DNA of 27,421 nt from HGM12669 sp048527645 (GTDB lineage: Bacteria > Bacillota > Clostridia > Oscillospirales > CAG-272): contig DBGFNI010000110.1 in assembly GCA_048527645.1 (NCBI GenBank), forward strand, positions 1-27,421, in the 5' to 3' direction. Below are positions 1-8,238 of this stretch, in pieces. The notes under the pieces are model-generated. The model was not told the origin of the DNA. It made no database searches and worked only from the letters and a program-made list of their open reading frames with translations. Numbering within the stretch: position 1 is the stretch's first letter; each line of letters opens with the position of its first letter. The translations under genes and the position numbers were made by a program.

Positions 1-1
1 G

Positions 2-715
2 GAATTAAAAAATATCTCTTACGCCGCGGGCGGCAAAGAGATTCTGCACGATATCAATTTAACTGTCAGTGAGCGCTTCGTTGCAATCACCGGCCCCAAC
101 GGCAGCGGCAAATCCACCCTTGCCAAGATCATCGCCGGCATTGAAGCGCCCACGCACGGGCAGATTCTTTTGGACGGGGAAGACATCACCAACTGGTCGA
201 TCACCAAGCGCGCGCAAAACGGTATCAGCTTTGCCTTTCAGCAGCCGGTGCGCTTCAAGGGGATCACCGTGCGCGATCTGATCTCGCTTGCGGCGGGAAA
301 AAAGCTGTCCACTGCCGAAGGATGCGCCTATCTGTCGCAGGTGGGTCTTTGCGCAAAGGATTATATCGGCCGGGAAGTCAACGCTTCCCTCTCCGGCGGC
401 GAGCTGAAACGGATCGAAATCGCCATGATCAACGCGCGGGGCACCAAGCTCTCCATTTTTGACGAGCCGGAGGCGGGCATCGACTTGTGGAGCTTCAACA
501 GCCTGATCAAGGTGTTTGAGGACATGTACGAACGCACGCGCGGCTCGATTTTGATTATCTCGCACCAGGAGCGGATTCTGGATATCGCCGACAAAATCGT
601 CGTGATCTCCGGCGGAACCGTCGCGGCACAGGGAGCAAAAAAAGAGATTCTCCCCTCGCTGCTCGGTGCGCAGGCAGGCTGCCGCTTCACCGCACAGAAA
701 GGATGTGAGGCATAA
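2..715 (+). CDS. sufC: SufC-type Fe-S assembly ABC ATPase (5' partial)
   Basis: ATPase subunit of the SUF iron-sulphur cluster assembly machinery, a soluble ABC protein that powers the SufB/D scaffold. The frame is open from base 2 and 237 residues are visible. The first residues (ELKNISY) match the usual family N-terminus, so only a few residues, including the start codon, are outside the window. Visible motifs are Walker A GPNGSGKST at residues 31-39, the Q-loop region FAFQQP, the ABC signature LSGGELKRIEIA, Walker B LSIFDEPEAGID and the H-loop IISHQE. Insertion of an acidic residue after the Walker B aspartate region (EPEAGID) is typical of SufC rather than of transporters. No membrane partner is encoded nearby. 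The stop TAA shares its last A with the ATG of the next gene, so the two are translationally coupled. Identification is firm; the regulatory region is outside the window. Confidence 0.93.
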   Translation, partial: ELKNISYAAGGKEILHDINLTVSERFVAITGPNGSGKSTLAKIIAGIEAPTHGQILLDGEDITNWSITKRAQNGISFAFQQPVRFKGITVRDLISLAAGKKLSTAEGCAYLSQVGLCAKDYIGREVNASLSGGELKRIEIAMINARGTKLSIFDEPEAGIDLWSFNSLIKVFEDMYERTRGSILIISHQERILDIADKIVVISGGTVAAQGAKKEILPSLLGAQAGCRFTAQKGCEA

Positions 716-1647
716 TGGCAATGGACAAAATGCAGCTGGATCTGCTGGAAAAGATCTCCGGCATTCATGAGGTGCCCCAGGGCGCGTACAACATCCGCAT
801 CGACGGCAAGGCATGGGGCAGGCAGAGCAGCGCAAATATTGAGATCGTCCCCAAGCCCGCGGAGGAGGGGAAATCGGGCATTGATATCTACATCAAGCCC
901 GGCACCAAAAACGAAAGCGTCCATATCCCCGTTCTTCTCTCGCAGACAGGACTCAAGGAGCTGGTATACAACGATTTTCACATCGGGCAGGATGCGGACG
1001 TCACCATTGTGGCAGGCTGCGGCATCCATAACGACGGCAGCAGCACTGCAGAACACAGCGGCATCCACACCTTCTATGTCGGCAAAAACGCGCGGGTCAA
1101 ATATATCGAAAAGCATTACGGCGAGGGCGACGGCAACGGGGAAAACGTGATGAATCCCACCACCGAGGTGCACCTGGAAGAAAACAGCTATATGGAAATG
1201 GATACCTGCCAGATCAAGGGTGTGGACTCCACCAACCGCGTGACGCGCGCCGAATTGCAGGCGGGTGCGACCCTGACCATCAGCGAGAAGATCATGACGC
1301 ACGGCAAGCAGTTCGCGCAGACCACCTTTGAGGTCGATCTCAACGGCGCGGACGCCGGGACGCATGTTATTTCGCGTTCGGTCGCCAAGGATTCCTCCCA
1401 CCAACTGTTTCTCTCAAAGGTCAACGGTAACAACCGCTGCAGCGGTCATACGGAGTGCGACGCCATCATCATGGACAACGCAAGCGTCAGCGCCGTGCCG
1501 CAGATCAGCGCAAACCATGTGGAGGCGTCTCTGATTCACGAGGCCGCCATCGGAAAGATCGCCGGCGAACAGCTCATCAAGCTGATGACACTGGGACTGA
1601 CCGAAAAAGAGGCTGAAGAGGAAATCATCAACGGCTTCTTGAAATAA
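715..1647 (+). CDS. sufB: Short SufB/SufD-family Fe-S scaffold protein (minimal SUF/SMS type)
   Basis: Scaffold protein of a minimal SUF system, partner of the SufC encoded immediately upstream (1-base overlap). It is 310 residues long, against roughly 420-500 for classical SufB/SufD, and lacks the long N-terminal region of those proteins. It keeps the beta-helical core and the C-terminal signature: Cys248 in the segment HTECDAIIMD, and His275-Glu276 in LIHEAAIGKI. These align by eye with the cysteine and the His-Glu pair needed for cluster assembly in E. coli SufB. The tail EEEIINGFLK is also typical. No SufS, SufU, SufE or SufA gene follows; the transcription unit closes with hairpins at 1670-1770. 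This two-gene form matches the SMS (SUF-like minimal system) described in archaea and anaerobic bacteria. Assignment as SufB-like rather than SufD-like rests on the retained Cys/His/Glu residues and is probable. Confidence 0.88.
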   Translation: MAMDKMQLDLLEKISGIHEVPQGAYNIRIDGKAWGRQSSANIEIVPKPAEEGKSGIDIYIKPGTKNESVHIPVLLSQTGLKELVYNDFHIGQDADVTIVAGCGIHNDGSSTAEHSGIHTFYVGKNARVKYIEKHYGEGDGNGENVMNPTTEVHLEENSYMEMDTCQIKGVDSTNRVTRAELQAGATLTISEKIMTHGKQFAQTTFEVDLNGADAGTHVISRSVAKDSSHQLFLSKVNGNNRCSGHTECDAIIMDNASVSAVPQISANHVEASLIHEAAIGKIAGEQLIKLMTLGLTEKEAEEEIINGFLK

Positions 1648-1669
1648 TCCAAGCACAACGAAAAGCAAA

Positions 1670-1694
1670 GGGCGGGAGCAAATGGCTCCCGCCC
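1670..1694 (+). terminator. Intrinsic terminator of the sufCB operon
   Basis: A perfect 10-bp stem (GGGCGGGAGC at 1670-1679 paired with GCTCCCGCCC at 1685-1694) with a 5-base loop lies 22 bp after the scaffold stop codon. It is followed by a moderately T-rich stretch (cattttctgctctt). Read on the plus strand it ends the SUF operon; the U-tract is interrupted, so it may be leaky. Confidence 0.75.
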
Positions 1695-1731
1695 CAGCAT
1701 TTTCTGCTCTTGACAAAACCGCATGAAAATA

Positions 1732-1770
1732 CAGAGCCGCATGCAGGGGATGCCCCTGCATGCGGCTCTG
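1732..1770. terminator. Long bidirectional hairpin between convergent suf and his operons
   Basis: A perfect 18-bp inverted repeat: 1732-1749, beginning CAGAGCCGC, pairs with 1753-1770, and the loop is only ATG. T-rich bases follow on the plus strand (ctttgctttcgttt) and on the minus strand (tattttcatgcggtttt). It sits between two convergent operons, 76 bp beyond the hisIE stop, so it probably terminates the his operon and backs up the suf terminator. A shorter GCCGCC/GGCGGC hairpin also lies between it and hisIE, around 1819-1837. Confidence 0.7.
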
Positions 1771-1846
1771 CTTTGCTTTCGTTTGGATACGTTTTATTCT
1801 TCCTGCGTTTTATGCTCCGCCGCCTGCGTAAGGCGGCATGATGCGG

Positions 1847-2494
1847 TCACACCATTTTTTCCTGCTTGACCTTGTGGTCGATCACATGACGGGAGGCAAG
1901 CTCCTTTGTGATGTCGTCCAAAGAAATGCCCATCTCCACCATCAGCACCATAACATGATACGCAAGATCGGCAATCTCATACACGGTCTCCCGCTTGTCG
2001 CCCGCCTTTCCGGCGATGATCACCTCGGTGCTCTCCTCGCCGACCTTTTTCAGGATTTTATCCATCCCTTTTTCAAAAAGATAGGTCGTGTAGGAGCCTT
2101 CCTTTTTCTCCGTCTTTCTCCCGGCAATCAGTTCCATCAGTCCCGCATAGGAAAACGGCGCCTGATCGGCATCGGCATAGACCTCATCCGCAAAGCAGGA
2201 AACCCCGCCCAGATGACACGCGGGTCCGTCAGGTCTGACCAAAACATTCAGCGCATCGCGGTCGCAGTCTGCCGTGATGGAAACAACATGCTGATAATTG
2301 CCGGACGTCTCGCCCTTGAGCCACAGCTCACCGCGGGATCTGCTCCAAAAGCAGCACAGTCCTCTCTCCATCGTGATTTGCAGGCTCTCCCGGTTCATAT
2401 ATGCCACCGTCAGCACCTGCTTGGTTTGGGCGTCCTGCACCACCGCGGGGATCAGTCCTTTTTCGTCAAATTTCAACTCATCTAATTGCAACAT
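1847..2494 (-). CDS. hisIE: Bifunctional phosphoribosyl-AMP cyclohydrolase / phosphoribosyl-ATP pyrophosphatase
   Basis: Catalyses the second and third steps of histidine synthesis in the cytosol: hydrolysis of PR-ATP to PR-AMP, then opening of the adenine ring. The 215-residue protein has an N-terminal HisI domain (about residues 1-110) with the metal-site and substrate segments FWSRSRGELWLKGETSGN, DCDRDA and CHLGG. A C-terminal HisE domain (about 115-215) carries KILKKVGEESTEVIIAGK and EIADLAYHVMVL. Fusion in the order I-E is common in bacteria. The ATG at 2494 follows CGGAGG at good spacing, 16 bp after the hisF stop. It is the last gene of the his operon; a long hairpin lies downstream. 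Confidence 0.96.
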   Translation of the reverse strand: MLQLDELKFDEKGLIPAVVQDAQTKQVLTVAYMNRESLQITMERGLCCFWSRSRGELWLKGETSGNYQHVVSITADCDRDALNVLVRPDGPACHLGGVSCFADEVYADADQAPFSYAGLMELIAGRKTEKKEGSYTTYLFEKGMDKILKKVGEESTEVIIAGKAGDKRETVYEIADLAYHVMVLMVEMGISLDDITKELASRHVIDHKVKQEKMV

Positions 2495-2510
2495 TGTTTT
2501 TCCTCCGTTT

Positions 2511-3269
2511 TCACAATCTCACCGGAATCTCAGCGGCATGCAGCGCTGTCTTCAAATCCCTGATCTGCACTTCTCCGAAATGAAAGATCGAAGCGGCCAG
2601 GCCGGCGTCCACCGTGGGAACCTGCTCAAACAGGTCGATAAAATCCCGAATGCAGCCCGCGCCGCCGGAAGCAATGACCGGAACCTGCACCGCGTGGCAG
2701 ACCGCCTGCAGCAGCGGCAAATCAAAGCCGCCCTTGACGCCGTCCGTGTCCATGCTGTTCACCACAACCTCACCGGCGCCGTCGGCAACACAGCGCTGAA
2801 TCCAGCTGATCGCCTCCATGCCGGTGTCCTCGCGTCCGCCCCTGGCAAAGACGTGCCACGCCTCTCCCACACGCTTGATGTCGGCAGAGAGCACCACGCA
2901 CTGATCGCCGTACCGCTTTGCCGCCTGTGCGACAATGTCGGGATTGCGGATCGCGCCGGAATTGACGCTGACCTTATCCGCGCCGCATTTGAGAACGCGG
3001 TCAAAGTCTGCAAGTGATTGGATTCCTCCGCCGACAGTCAGCGGGATAAAAACGCTCCGCGCCGCCTCGCACAGAATATCCGTGAAAATGCCGCGTCCCT
3101 CCGCAGACGCCGTAATATCGTAAAAAACAAGCTCATCCGCGCCCGCCGCGCTGTAATACTTTGCCAATTCCACCGGGGAATTCACATCGCGCAGACCGGC
3201 GAAATTGACGCCCTTTACCACGCGCCCGTCCTTTACATCCAGGCAGGGAATGATGCGTTTGGTGATCAT
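2511..3269 (-). CDS. hisF: Imidazole glycerol phosphate synthase, cyclase subunit
   Basis: Cyclase half of the HisH-HisF synthase: joins ammonia delivered by HisH to PRFAR, releasing imidazole glycerol phosphate and AICAR. It is a TIM barrel of 252 residues starting MITKRIIPCLDVKDG, with the first catalytic aspartate in CLDVKDG and the second in VLSADIKR, plus phosphate-binding segments VGGGIQS and ASGGAG. I place the start at ATG 3269 because GAGGAGGA lies 8 bases upstream and HisF proteins begin exactly here. A TTG six codons earlier overlaps the hisA stop and has no ribosome site. The gene follows hisA by 14 bp. Confidence 0.96.
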   Translation of the reverse strand: MITKRIIPCLDVKDGRVVKGVNFAGLRDVNSPVELAKYYSAAGADELVFYDITASAEGRGIFTDILCEAARSVFIPLTVGGGIQSLADFDRVLKCGADKVSVNSGAIRNPDIVAQAAKRYGDQCVVLSADIKRVGEAWHVFARGGREDTGMEAISWIQRCVADGAGEVVVNSMDTDGVKGGFDLPLLQAVCHAVQVPVIASGGAGCIRDFIDLFEQVPTVDAGLAASIFHFGEVQIRDLKTALHAAEIPVRL

Positions 3270-3283
3270 CCGTTTTATCCTCC

Positions 3284-4012
3284 TCAAGCCGTTTGCCGGC
3301 AGGCGTCGATCGCCTGCTTCAAGTCGATGTCGCCGGTATACAGCGCCTTGCCGACAATGGCGCCGAACAGCCCCATGTCGCGCAGTGCCGTGATATCCGC
3401 CATGTCAGACACGCCGCCAGAGGCGACAAAAGCAATCTGTGCAAAGCGCTGCTGCAGTTCCCGATACAGATCGCGGTTGGTTCCCTGCATGGCGCCGTCC
3501 CGGCTGATATCCGTGCAGATGATCCCCCGCACGCCGTCGCGGAACATCTCCTCGCAGAAGTCAAAGCAGCTCTTCTCCGTGGTCTGGAGCCATCCCTTGA
3601 TCGCCACCGCGCCATCTCGGATATCCACGCCGACGGCGATATGCTCACTGCCAAAGCGCTTCACCAGCGAGCGAACAAAGCCCGGTTGGGTGACAGCGGC
3701 AGTGCCCAAAATGACACGCCAAACGCCGGCATTCAGATATTTTTCCACAGTTTGCAGATCGCGGATTCCCCCGCCGATCTCCACCTTCATGCTGCATTGC
3801 CGCACGATTTGCTCAACCACACCGAAATTCGGCGTGGTTCCGTCCTTCGCGCCCTCCAGATCTACCAGGTGCAGATATGCCGCGCCGGCGTCCTGAAATT
3901 CCCGTGCAAAGCCCGCGGGGTCGTCGGAATATACCGTCTTCTGCCGATAATCGCCGCGCAGCAGCCGGACAACCTTGCCCTCATACAAATCAATCGCAGG
4001 AAAAACGTTCAT
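3284..4012 (-). CDS. hisA: ProFAR isomerase
   Basis: 1-(5-phosphoribosyl)-5-[(5-phosphoribosylamino)methylideneamino]imidazole-4-carboxamide isomerase, the Amadori rearrangement step that makes the HisF substrate. It is a 242-residue TIM barrel homologous to HisF, recognised from the start MNVFPAIDLYEGKVVRL (catalytic Asp in AIDLYEG), VEIGGGIRD, the second aspartate in ICTDISRDG, and FVASGGVSDM. Its ATG overlaps the hisH stop by four bases (ATGA) and is preceded by GGAGG at 7 bases, implying translational coupling. Confidence 0.96.
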   Translation of the reverse strand: MNVFPAIDLYEGKVVRLLRGDYRQKTVYSDDPAGFAREFQDAGAAYLHLVDLEGAKDGTTPNFGVVEQIVRQCSMKVEIGGGIRDLQTVEKYLNAGVWRVILGTAAVTQPGFVRSLVKRFGSEHIAVGVDIRDGAVAIKGWLQTTEKSCFDFCEEMFRDGVRGIICTDISRDGAMQGTNRDLYRELQQRFAQIAFVASGGVSDMADITALRDMGLFGAIVGKALYTGDIDLKQAIDACRQTA

Positions 4013-4659
4013 TTTGCTCCTCCGATCTCGCAGAACGCGCGAAGAATCCGCAATCCGACGTCGCCGCTCTTTTCCGGATGAAACTGCGTGCCATACACAT
4101 TTCCCCGCTCCACCGATGCGGTCAGCAGCGCTCCGTATTCATCAACTGCGCTCACATTCGGACATTCCGCCGCGTAATAAGAATGGACAAAATACACATA
4201 GTCCCCTTCTTGAATATAGCGGTACAACGCGCTTTTCGGCTTGTCCTTGGAAAAAATGAGCGCGTTCCAGCCGATTTGCGGAATTTTCAGAGACGCGGGA
4301 ATCACGTCCGCAATCGGCCGCACGCTCCCCGGGATCAGTCCCAGACCTGCGTGCTCGCCGTATTCATAGCTTTTTTCCAGCAGCAGCTGCATTCCGAGAC
4401 ATATCCCCAATAGCGGTCTGCCCAGCGCCGCCGCATGCTGCACAGCGTCAAACATGCCGCTCTCGCGCAGCTTTTGCACCGCATCTCCGAACGCGCCCAC
4501 GCCCGGCAGAATGATGTGGCTGCATGCGCACAGCTGCTTCGGATCGCTGATTACCTCCGCTCTCACACCGATCGCGGCAAACGAGCTTTTCAGAGAAAAA
4601 AGATTACCCACGCCGTAATCCACGATGCCCACGCGGGCATCCACGGTTTTTTGCTCCAT
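4009..4659 (-). CDS. hisH: Imidazole glycerol phosphate synthase, glutaminase subunit
   Basis: Class I glutamine amidotransferase subunit that hydrolyses glutamine and channels ammonia into HisF. The 216-residue protein shows the triad Cys87 (LLGICLGMQ), His194 and Glu196 (TQFHPEKSG), and the oxyanion-strand region ILPGVGAFGDA. I chose ATG 4659, one base after the hisB stop, because AAAGGTG lies about 9 bases upstream. An in-frame GTG four codons earlier sits inside the ribosome site and is unlikely. The stop overlaps the hisA start. The distance from hisF (hisA lies between) is normal for his operons. Confidence 0.95.
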   Translation of the reverse strand: MEQKTVDARVGIVDYGVGNLFSLKSSFAAIGVRAEVISDPKQLCACSHIILPGVGAFGDAVQKLRESGMFDAVQHAAALGRPLLGICLGMQLLLEKSYEYGEHAGLGLIPGSVRPIADVIPASLKIPQIGWNALIFSKDKPKSALYRYIQEGDYVYFVHSYYAAECPNVSAVDEYGALLTASVERGNVYGTQFHPEKSGDVGLRILRAFCEIGGAK

Positions 4660-4660
4660 C

Positions 4661-5251
4661 TTATAAAACACCTTTCGTGGAGGGAATTTCGTCCTGGCAG
4701 TCCGCGTCGATTTTCACCGCGCCGCGCAGCGCCCTGCCCAGCGCCTTGAAAATGCCCTCAAGAATATGATGCGTGTTGCTTCCCGCCAGCTTTTTGACAT
4801 GCAGGGTGCAGCCGGCATTGCGGACAAGCCCGAGCAGAAACTCCTCGACCAGCTCCGTGTCAAAGGTGCCAACCTTTTCGTGCAGTCCCTCTACCTCATA
4901 GGACAGATGTGCCCTACCGCACAGATCAACCGCCACCAGCGCAAGCGCCTCATCCATCGGGAGAATTTCATACGCATACCGGCAGATGCCGCGCTTGTCG
5001 CCAAGACACTGTGCAAGCGCCTGCCCCAAAGCAATGCCGATATCCTCCACCGTGTGATGGTCATCCACCGCCGTGTCGCCCTGACAGGAAAGAGACAGAT
5101 CAAATCTGCCGTGCCGGGCAAAGAGCGTCAGCATATGATCGAGAAAGCCGCACCCGCTTGCAATCTCTGCCTTTCCGGTGCCGTCCAGACACAGGGAAAG
5201 GCTGATTTTCGTTTCGTTGGTATCGCGTTTGATTTCAGTCGTTCGCATCAT
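4661..5251 (-). CDS. hisB: Imidazoleglycerol-phosphate dehydratase (monofunctional)
   Basis: Dehydrates imidazole glycerol phosphate to imidazole acetol phosphate. The 196-residue length is that of the single-function enzyme: there is no HAD-type histidinol-phosphatase domain at either end, unlike the E. coli bifunctional HisB. Two duplicated metal-binding motifs are visible, GFLDHMLTLFARHG / DDHHTVEDIGIALG in the first half and the SNTHHILEGIFKALGRAL segment in the second. The first ATG (5251) follows GAAGGGAG at 7 bases and lies 2 bp after the hisC stop. The missing phosphatase activity matters for the pathway; see the findings. Confidence 0.96.
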   Translation of the reverse strand: MMRTTEIKRDTNETKISLSLCLDGTGKAEIASGCGFLDHMLTLFARHGRFDLSLSCQGDTAVDDHHTVEDIGIALGQALAQCLGDKRGICRYAYEILPMDEALALVAVDLCGRAHLSYEVEGLHEKVGTFDTELVEEFLLGLVRNAGCTLHVKKLAGSNTHHILEGIFKALGRALRGAVKIDADCQDEIPSTKGVL

Positions 5252-5253
5252 AC

Positions 5254-6312
5254 TTATACTCCCTTCAGAATTTCACGTACCTCATTCAAAAAAATATCCA
5301 TCTGCTGCGCGCTGCCCACCGTGATTCGGTTGTATGCCGCAATCCGCGGCAGATCGAAGTGACGGATCAGCACGCCGCGTTGCTTGAGTTTTTCATACAA
5401 CGCGCCGCCGTCAATTGCGTTATGACGGGCAAACAGAAAATTCGCACGGGAATCCGTTGTAAAAAATCCCATTTCACGCAGCGCCGCTGCCGTCTGCTCG
5501 CGCACGGTCTGAATCTGCCTGCATTTTTCGGTATAATAATCGTCCTCTTCCAACGCCGCAACACCCGCCGCAAGGGAAATGCGGTTGATGTTGTACGGAT
5601 TGGTGGAATTGCGCAACCGCTCCAGATCCCCGATCAGCGCGGCGTTTCCGATCGCAAAGCCCAGACGCGCGCCGGCAAGACAGCGGGATTTGGAAAAGGT
5701 CTGCACCACCAGTAAATTCTCGTATTTCTTCGTCAGCGGACACACGCTTTGCGCGCCGAAATCCACATACGCCTCGTCGATCAGCACCACATGGTCGGGA
5801 TTTGTCCGCACAATCTGCTCGATCTGTTCAGGCGACAGCGTCAGCCCGGTGGGCGCGTTGGGATTGGCGAGAACAACCATGCGCCGATTGGTGAGATAAG
5901 GCGAAATATCAACGGTGAAATCCGCTTGCAACGGAATCTGATGCGCATCCACACCGTGAAGCGCGGCAAATACGGGATAAAAGCCGTAGGTGATGTCGGG
6001 AAAGCACGCCCCGTCTGCGCCGAATGCGAGAAACGCAAAGTTCAGAATGTCATCAGACCCGTTTGCGGCAAACACATTCTCCGCGCCCACATCATACCGC
6101 GCCGCCAGCGCCTCTTTGAGCGGGCGCAGCGTCGGATCGGGATACAGCCGCAGCAGCGCCGCCGCCTCCGCGTTGACCGCCGCCAGCACGCCGGGAGAGG
6201 GGGGAAAAGGCGACTCGTTGGTATTTAGTTTCACATACTCCGCATCCCGCGGCTGCTCACCGGGGACGTATTCCTCCAGTGCCTGCAAGCGGGAAAGAAA
6301 AAATCTGCTCAT
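5254..6312 (-). CDS. hisC: Histidinol-phosphate aminotransferase
   Basis: PLP-dependent fold-type I aminotransferase converting imidazole acetol phosphate and glutamate to histidinol phosphate. It has 352 residues, normal for HisC. Visible motifs: LNTNESPFPPSP near the N-terminus, ANGSDDIL (cofactor phosphate region), LANPNAPTG with Asn151, IDEAYVDF with Asp179 and Tyr182, the Schiff-base Lys208 in QTFSKSR, and AGARLGFAIG. The start ATG at 6312 is 6 bp past the hisD stop, with GAGGA about 10 bases upstream. Related aromatic aminotransferases share this fold, but the operon context settles the role. Confidence 0.95.
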   Translation of the reverse strand: MSRFFLSRLQALEEYVPGEQPRDAEYVKLNTNESPFPPSPGVLAAVNAEAAALLRLYPDPTLRPLKEALAARYDVGAENVFAANGSDDILNFAFLAFGADGACFPDITYGFYPVFAALHGVDAHQIPLQADFTVDISPYLTNRRMVVLANPNAPTGLTLSPEQIEQIVRTNPDHVVLIDEAYVDFGAQSVCPLTKKYENLLVVQTFSKSRCLAGARLGFAIGNAALIGDLERLRNSTNPYNINRISLAAGVAALEEDDYYTEKCRQIQTVREQTAAALREMGFFTTDSRANFLFARHNAIDGGALYEKLKQRGVLIRHFDLPRIAAYNRITVGSAQQMDIFLNEVREILKGV

Positions 6313-6318
6313 CGTCCG

Positions 6319-7590
6319 TCAATCCTCAAAGCGCACGGTGGCACTGCGCGCGTGGGCGTCCAGCCCCTCTTTTTTTGCAAAGTCGGAAACCTGCTGTGCG
6401 ACGTTGCCAAGCGCCTGCCGTGTAAAATAGGTATACTGTGTTTTTTTGACAAAATCGTCCACCGACAAAGGGCTGGAAAAGCGCGCCGTGCCGGAGGTGG
6501 GAAGCGTGTGGTTGGGCCCTGCGAAATAATCCCCCAGCGCCTCGGGGCAGTATTTGCCTAAAAAGACGCTGCCAGCGTGCCGGACGCTGTCCAGATAAGA
6601 AAACGGATCGTCCACGCAGAGCTCCAGATGCTCCGGCGCAATCTCGTTGGCAATATCAATCGCCGCGTGCAGATCTGCCGCCACAATGATCTTTCCGTTG
6701 TTTTCAATGCTCGTGCGCGCAATCTCTTCGCGCGGCAGCAGCTTGAGCTGGCCTTCGATCTGCGCTGCAACAGCATGCGCCAGCTCCATGGAATCTGTCA
6801 CCAACACAGCGGAGGCGTTTTTGTCATGCTCTGCCTGACTAAGCAGATCCGCCGCCACGTCCTTCGGGCGGCAGGTGCCGTCTGCAACAATCAGAATCTC
6901 GCTCGGACCGGCGATCATGTCGATCGACACGCGGCCGAACACCTGCTTTTTCGCCTCTGCGACAAAGGCGTTTCCCGGTCCCACAATTTTATCCACACGC
7001 GGCACGCTCTGCGTACCGTACGCCAAAGCGGCAATCGCCTGTGCACCACCGACCTTGTAGATTTCATCCACACCGGCAACGCGCGCCGCTGCCAAAATGG
7101 CGGCATTCACACTGCCGTCCGCCGCGGGCGGCGTCACCATCACAATCTTAGAACAGCCTGCAATTTTTGCCGGGATCGCATCCATCAGCACCGTGGACGG
7201 ATACGCTGCCGTGCCGCCGGGCACATACAGCCCCACCCGCTCAATCGGCATCACCTTTTGCCCCATCACCACGCCGTCGTGCTGCGTCATGATAAAGCTG
7301 TTGCGCACCTGCTTTTCGTGAAAGGCGCGAATATTCGCTGCCGCCTGCTCCAAAATCGCGGTAAACTGCGGCTGTGCGTCATACGCCGCCTGAATTTCCG
7401 CCTCGCTCACACGCAGGGTGTCAAGCCTGGCGCGGTCAAATTTCTCCGTGTATGCAAACAGCGCATCGTCCCCCTGCGCACGCACCTGTGCAATGATGTC
7501 CGCCACCGTCTGCTCGACGTCCGCGCCCATTTGCACCCGGGCAAATATCTCTTCATTGGGCACCTCGCCGTACTGATAAATTCTGATCAT
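6319..7590 (-). CDS. hisD: Histidinol dehydrogenase
   Basis: Zn- and NAD-dependent enzyme for the last two oxidations, L-histidinol to histidine. It has 423 residues from ATG 7590, which has GAGGG 8-9 bases upstream; a TTG five codons earlier overlaps that site and is rejected. Diagnostic segments are VPGGTAAYPST, AGPSEILIVAD, SQAEHDKNASAVLVT, the paired APEHLEL and LGDYFAGPNHTLPTSGTAR, and SPLSVDDFVKK. The active-site Glu/His region and the metal-binding His of GPNH are present. The gene lies 24 bp downstream of hisG and 6 bp before hisC. Confidence 0.96.
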   Translation of the reverse strand: MIRIYQYGEVPNEEIFARVQMGADVEQTVADIIAQVRAQGDDALFAYTEKFDRARLDTLRVSEAEIQAAYDAQPQFTAILEQAAANIRAFHEKQVRNSFIMTQHDGVVMGQKVMPIERVGLYVPGGTAAYPSTVLMDAIPAKIAGCSKIVMVTPPAADGSVNAAILAAARVAGVDEIYKVGGAQAIAALAYGTQSVPRVDKIVGPGNAFVAEAKKQVFGRVSIDMIAGPSEILIVADGTCRPKDVAADLLSQAEHDKNASAVLVTDSMELAHAVAAQIEGQLKLLPREEIARTSIENNGKIIVAADLHAAIDIANEIAPEHLELCVDDPFSYLDSVRHAGSVFLGKYCPEALGDYFAGPNHTLPTSGTARFSSPLSVDDFVKKTQYTYFTRQALGNVAQQVSDFAKKEGLDAHARSATVRFED

Positions 7591-7614
7591 TTTTCCAGCC
7601 CTCAATTTTTTCGG

Positions 7615-8238
7615 TTATTCTTTAATTTGCAGCCGCATCTGCTCCGTCAGCCTCTCCACCTGCGCCGTTTTGAATCGGAAAGATGCCTTGTTTGCGATCA
7701 GACGCGCGCTGATAGGGACGATTGTCTCAAACGGGATCAGATCGTTTTCCTTCAGCGTGGTTCCCGTTTCCACAATATCCACGATCACATCGCTCAGATT
7801 CAGAATCGGCGCCAGTTCGATGGAGCCGTTGAGCTTGATGATGTCAATGTCCCGACACTGCTTCTGATAATACTCGCGTGCAATCACGGGGAATTTGGTC
7901 GCGACGCGCAGCGTGTTTTCCCGCCGGTCGCGAAAGTCCTTTTTCGCCGCGACAGCCATGCGGCACTTGCCGATATTCAAATCCAGCAGTTCATAAACCT
8001 CGGGACGGTATTCCAGCAAAATATCCTTGCCTGCAACACCGACGTCCGCGGCGCCGCGCTCCACATAAATCGCGACATCCGACGGCTTGACCCAAAAATA
8101 GCGAACGCCCGCCTGCTCGTTTTCAAAAATCAACTTGCGGTTGTTTTCCCGGATGGCGGGACAGCCGTATCCCGCCGCCTCGAACATATCATACACTTTT
8201 TCGCCGAGTCTTCCCTTCGGCAATGCAATATTGATCAT
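7615..8238 (-). CDS. hisG: ATP phosphoribosyltransferase, short form
   Basis: Catalyses the committed first step, ATP + PRPP to phosphoribosyl-ATP. At 207 residues it is the short form (HisG-S), which lacks the C-terminal ACT-like regulatory domain and works only in complex with HisZ, encoded immediately upstream. The N-terminus MINIALPKGRLGEKV, the segment DVGVAGKDILLE and the PRPP-binding loop DIVETGTTLKEN are characteristic. The start overlaps the hisZ stop by four bases (ATGA), consistent with equimolar synthesis of the two subunits. Histidine feedback inhibition would act through HisZ. Confidence 0.97.
   Translation of the reverse strand: MINIALPKGRLGEKVYDMFEAAGYGCPAIRENNRKLIFENEQAGVRYFWVKPSDVAIYVERGAADVGVAGKDILLEYRPEVYELLDLNIGKCRMAVAAKKDFRDRRENTLRVATKFPVIAREYYQKQCRDIDIIKLNGSIELAPILNLSDVIVDIVETGTTLKENDLIPFETIVPISARLIANKASFRFKTAQVERLTEQMRLQIKE

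Noticed and set aside
3270..3287. TTG start of hisF six codons upstream
   Set aside because: It overlaps the hisA stop and the ribosome site; GAGGAGGA is correctly spaced from ATG 3269.
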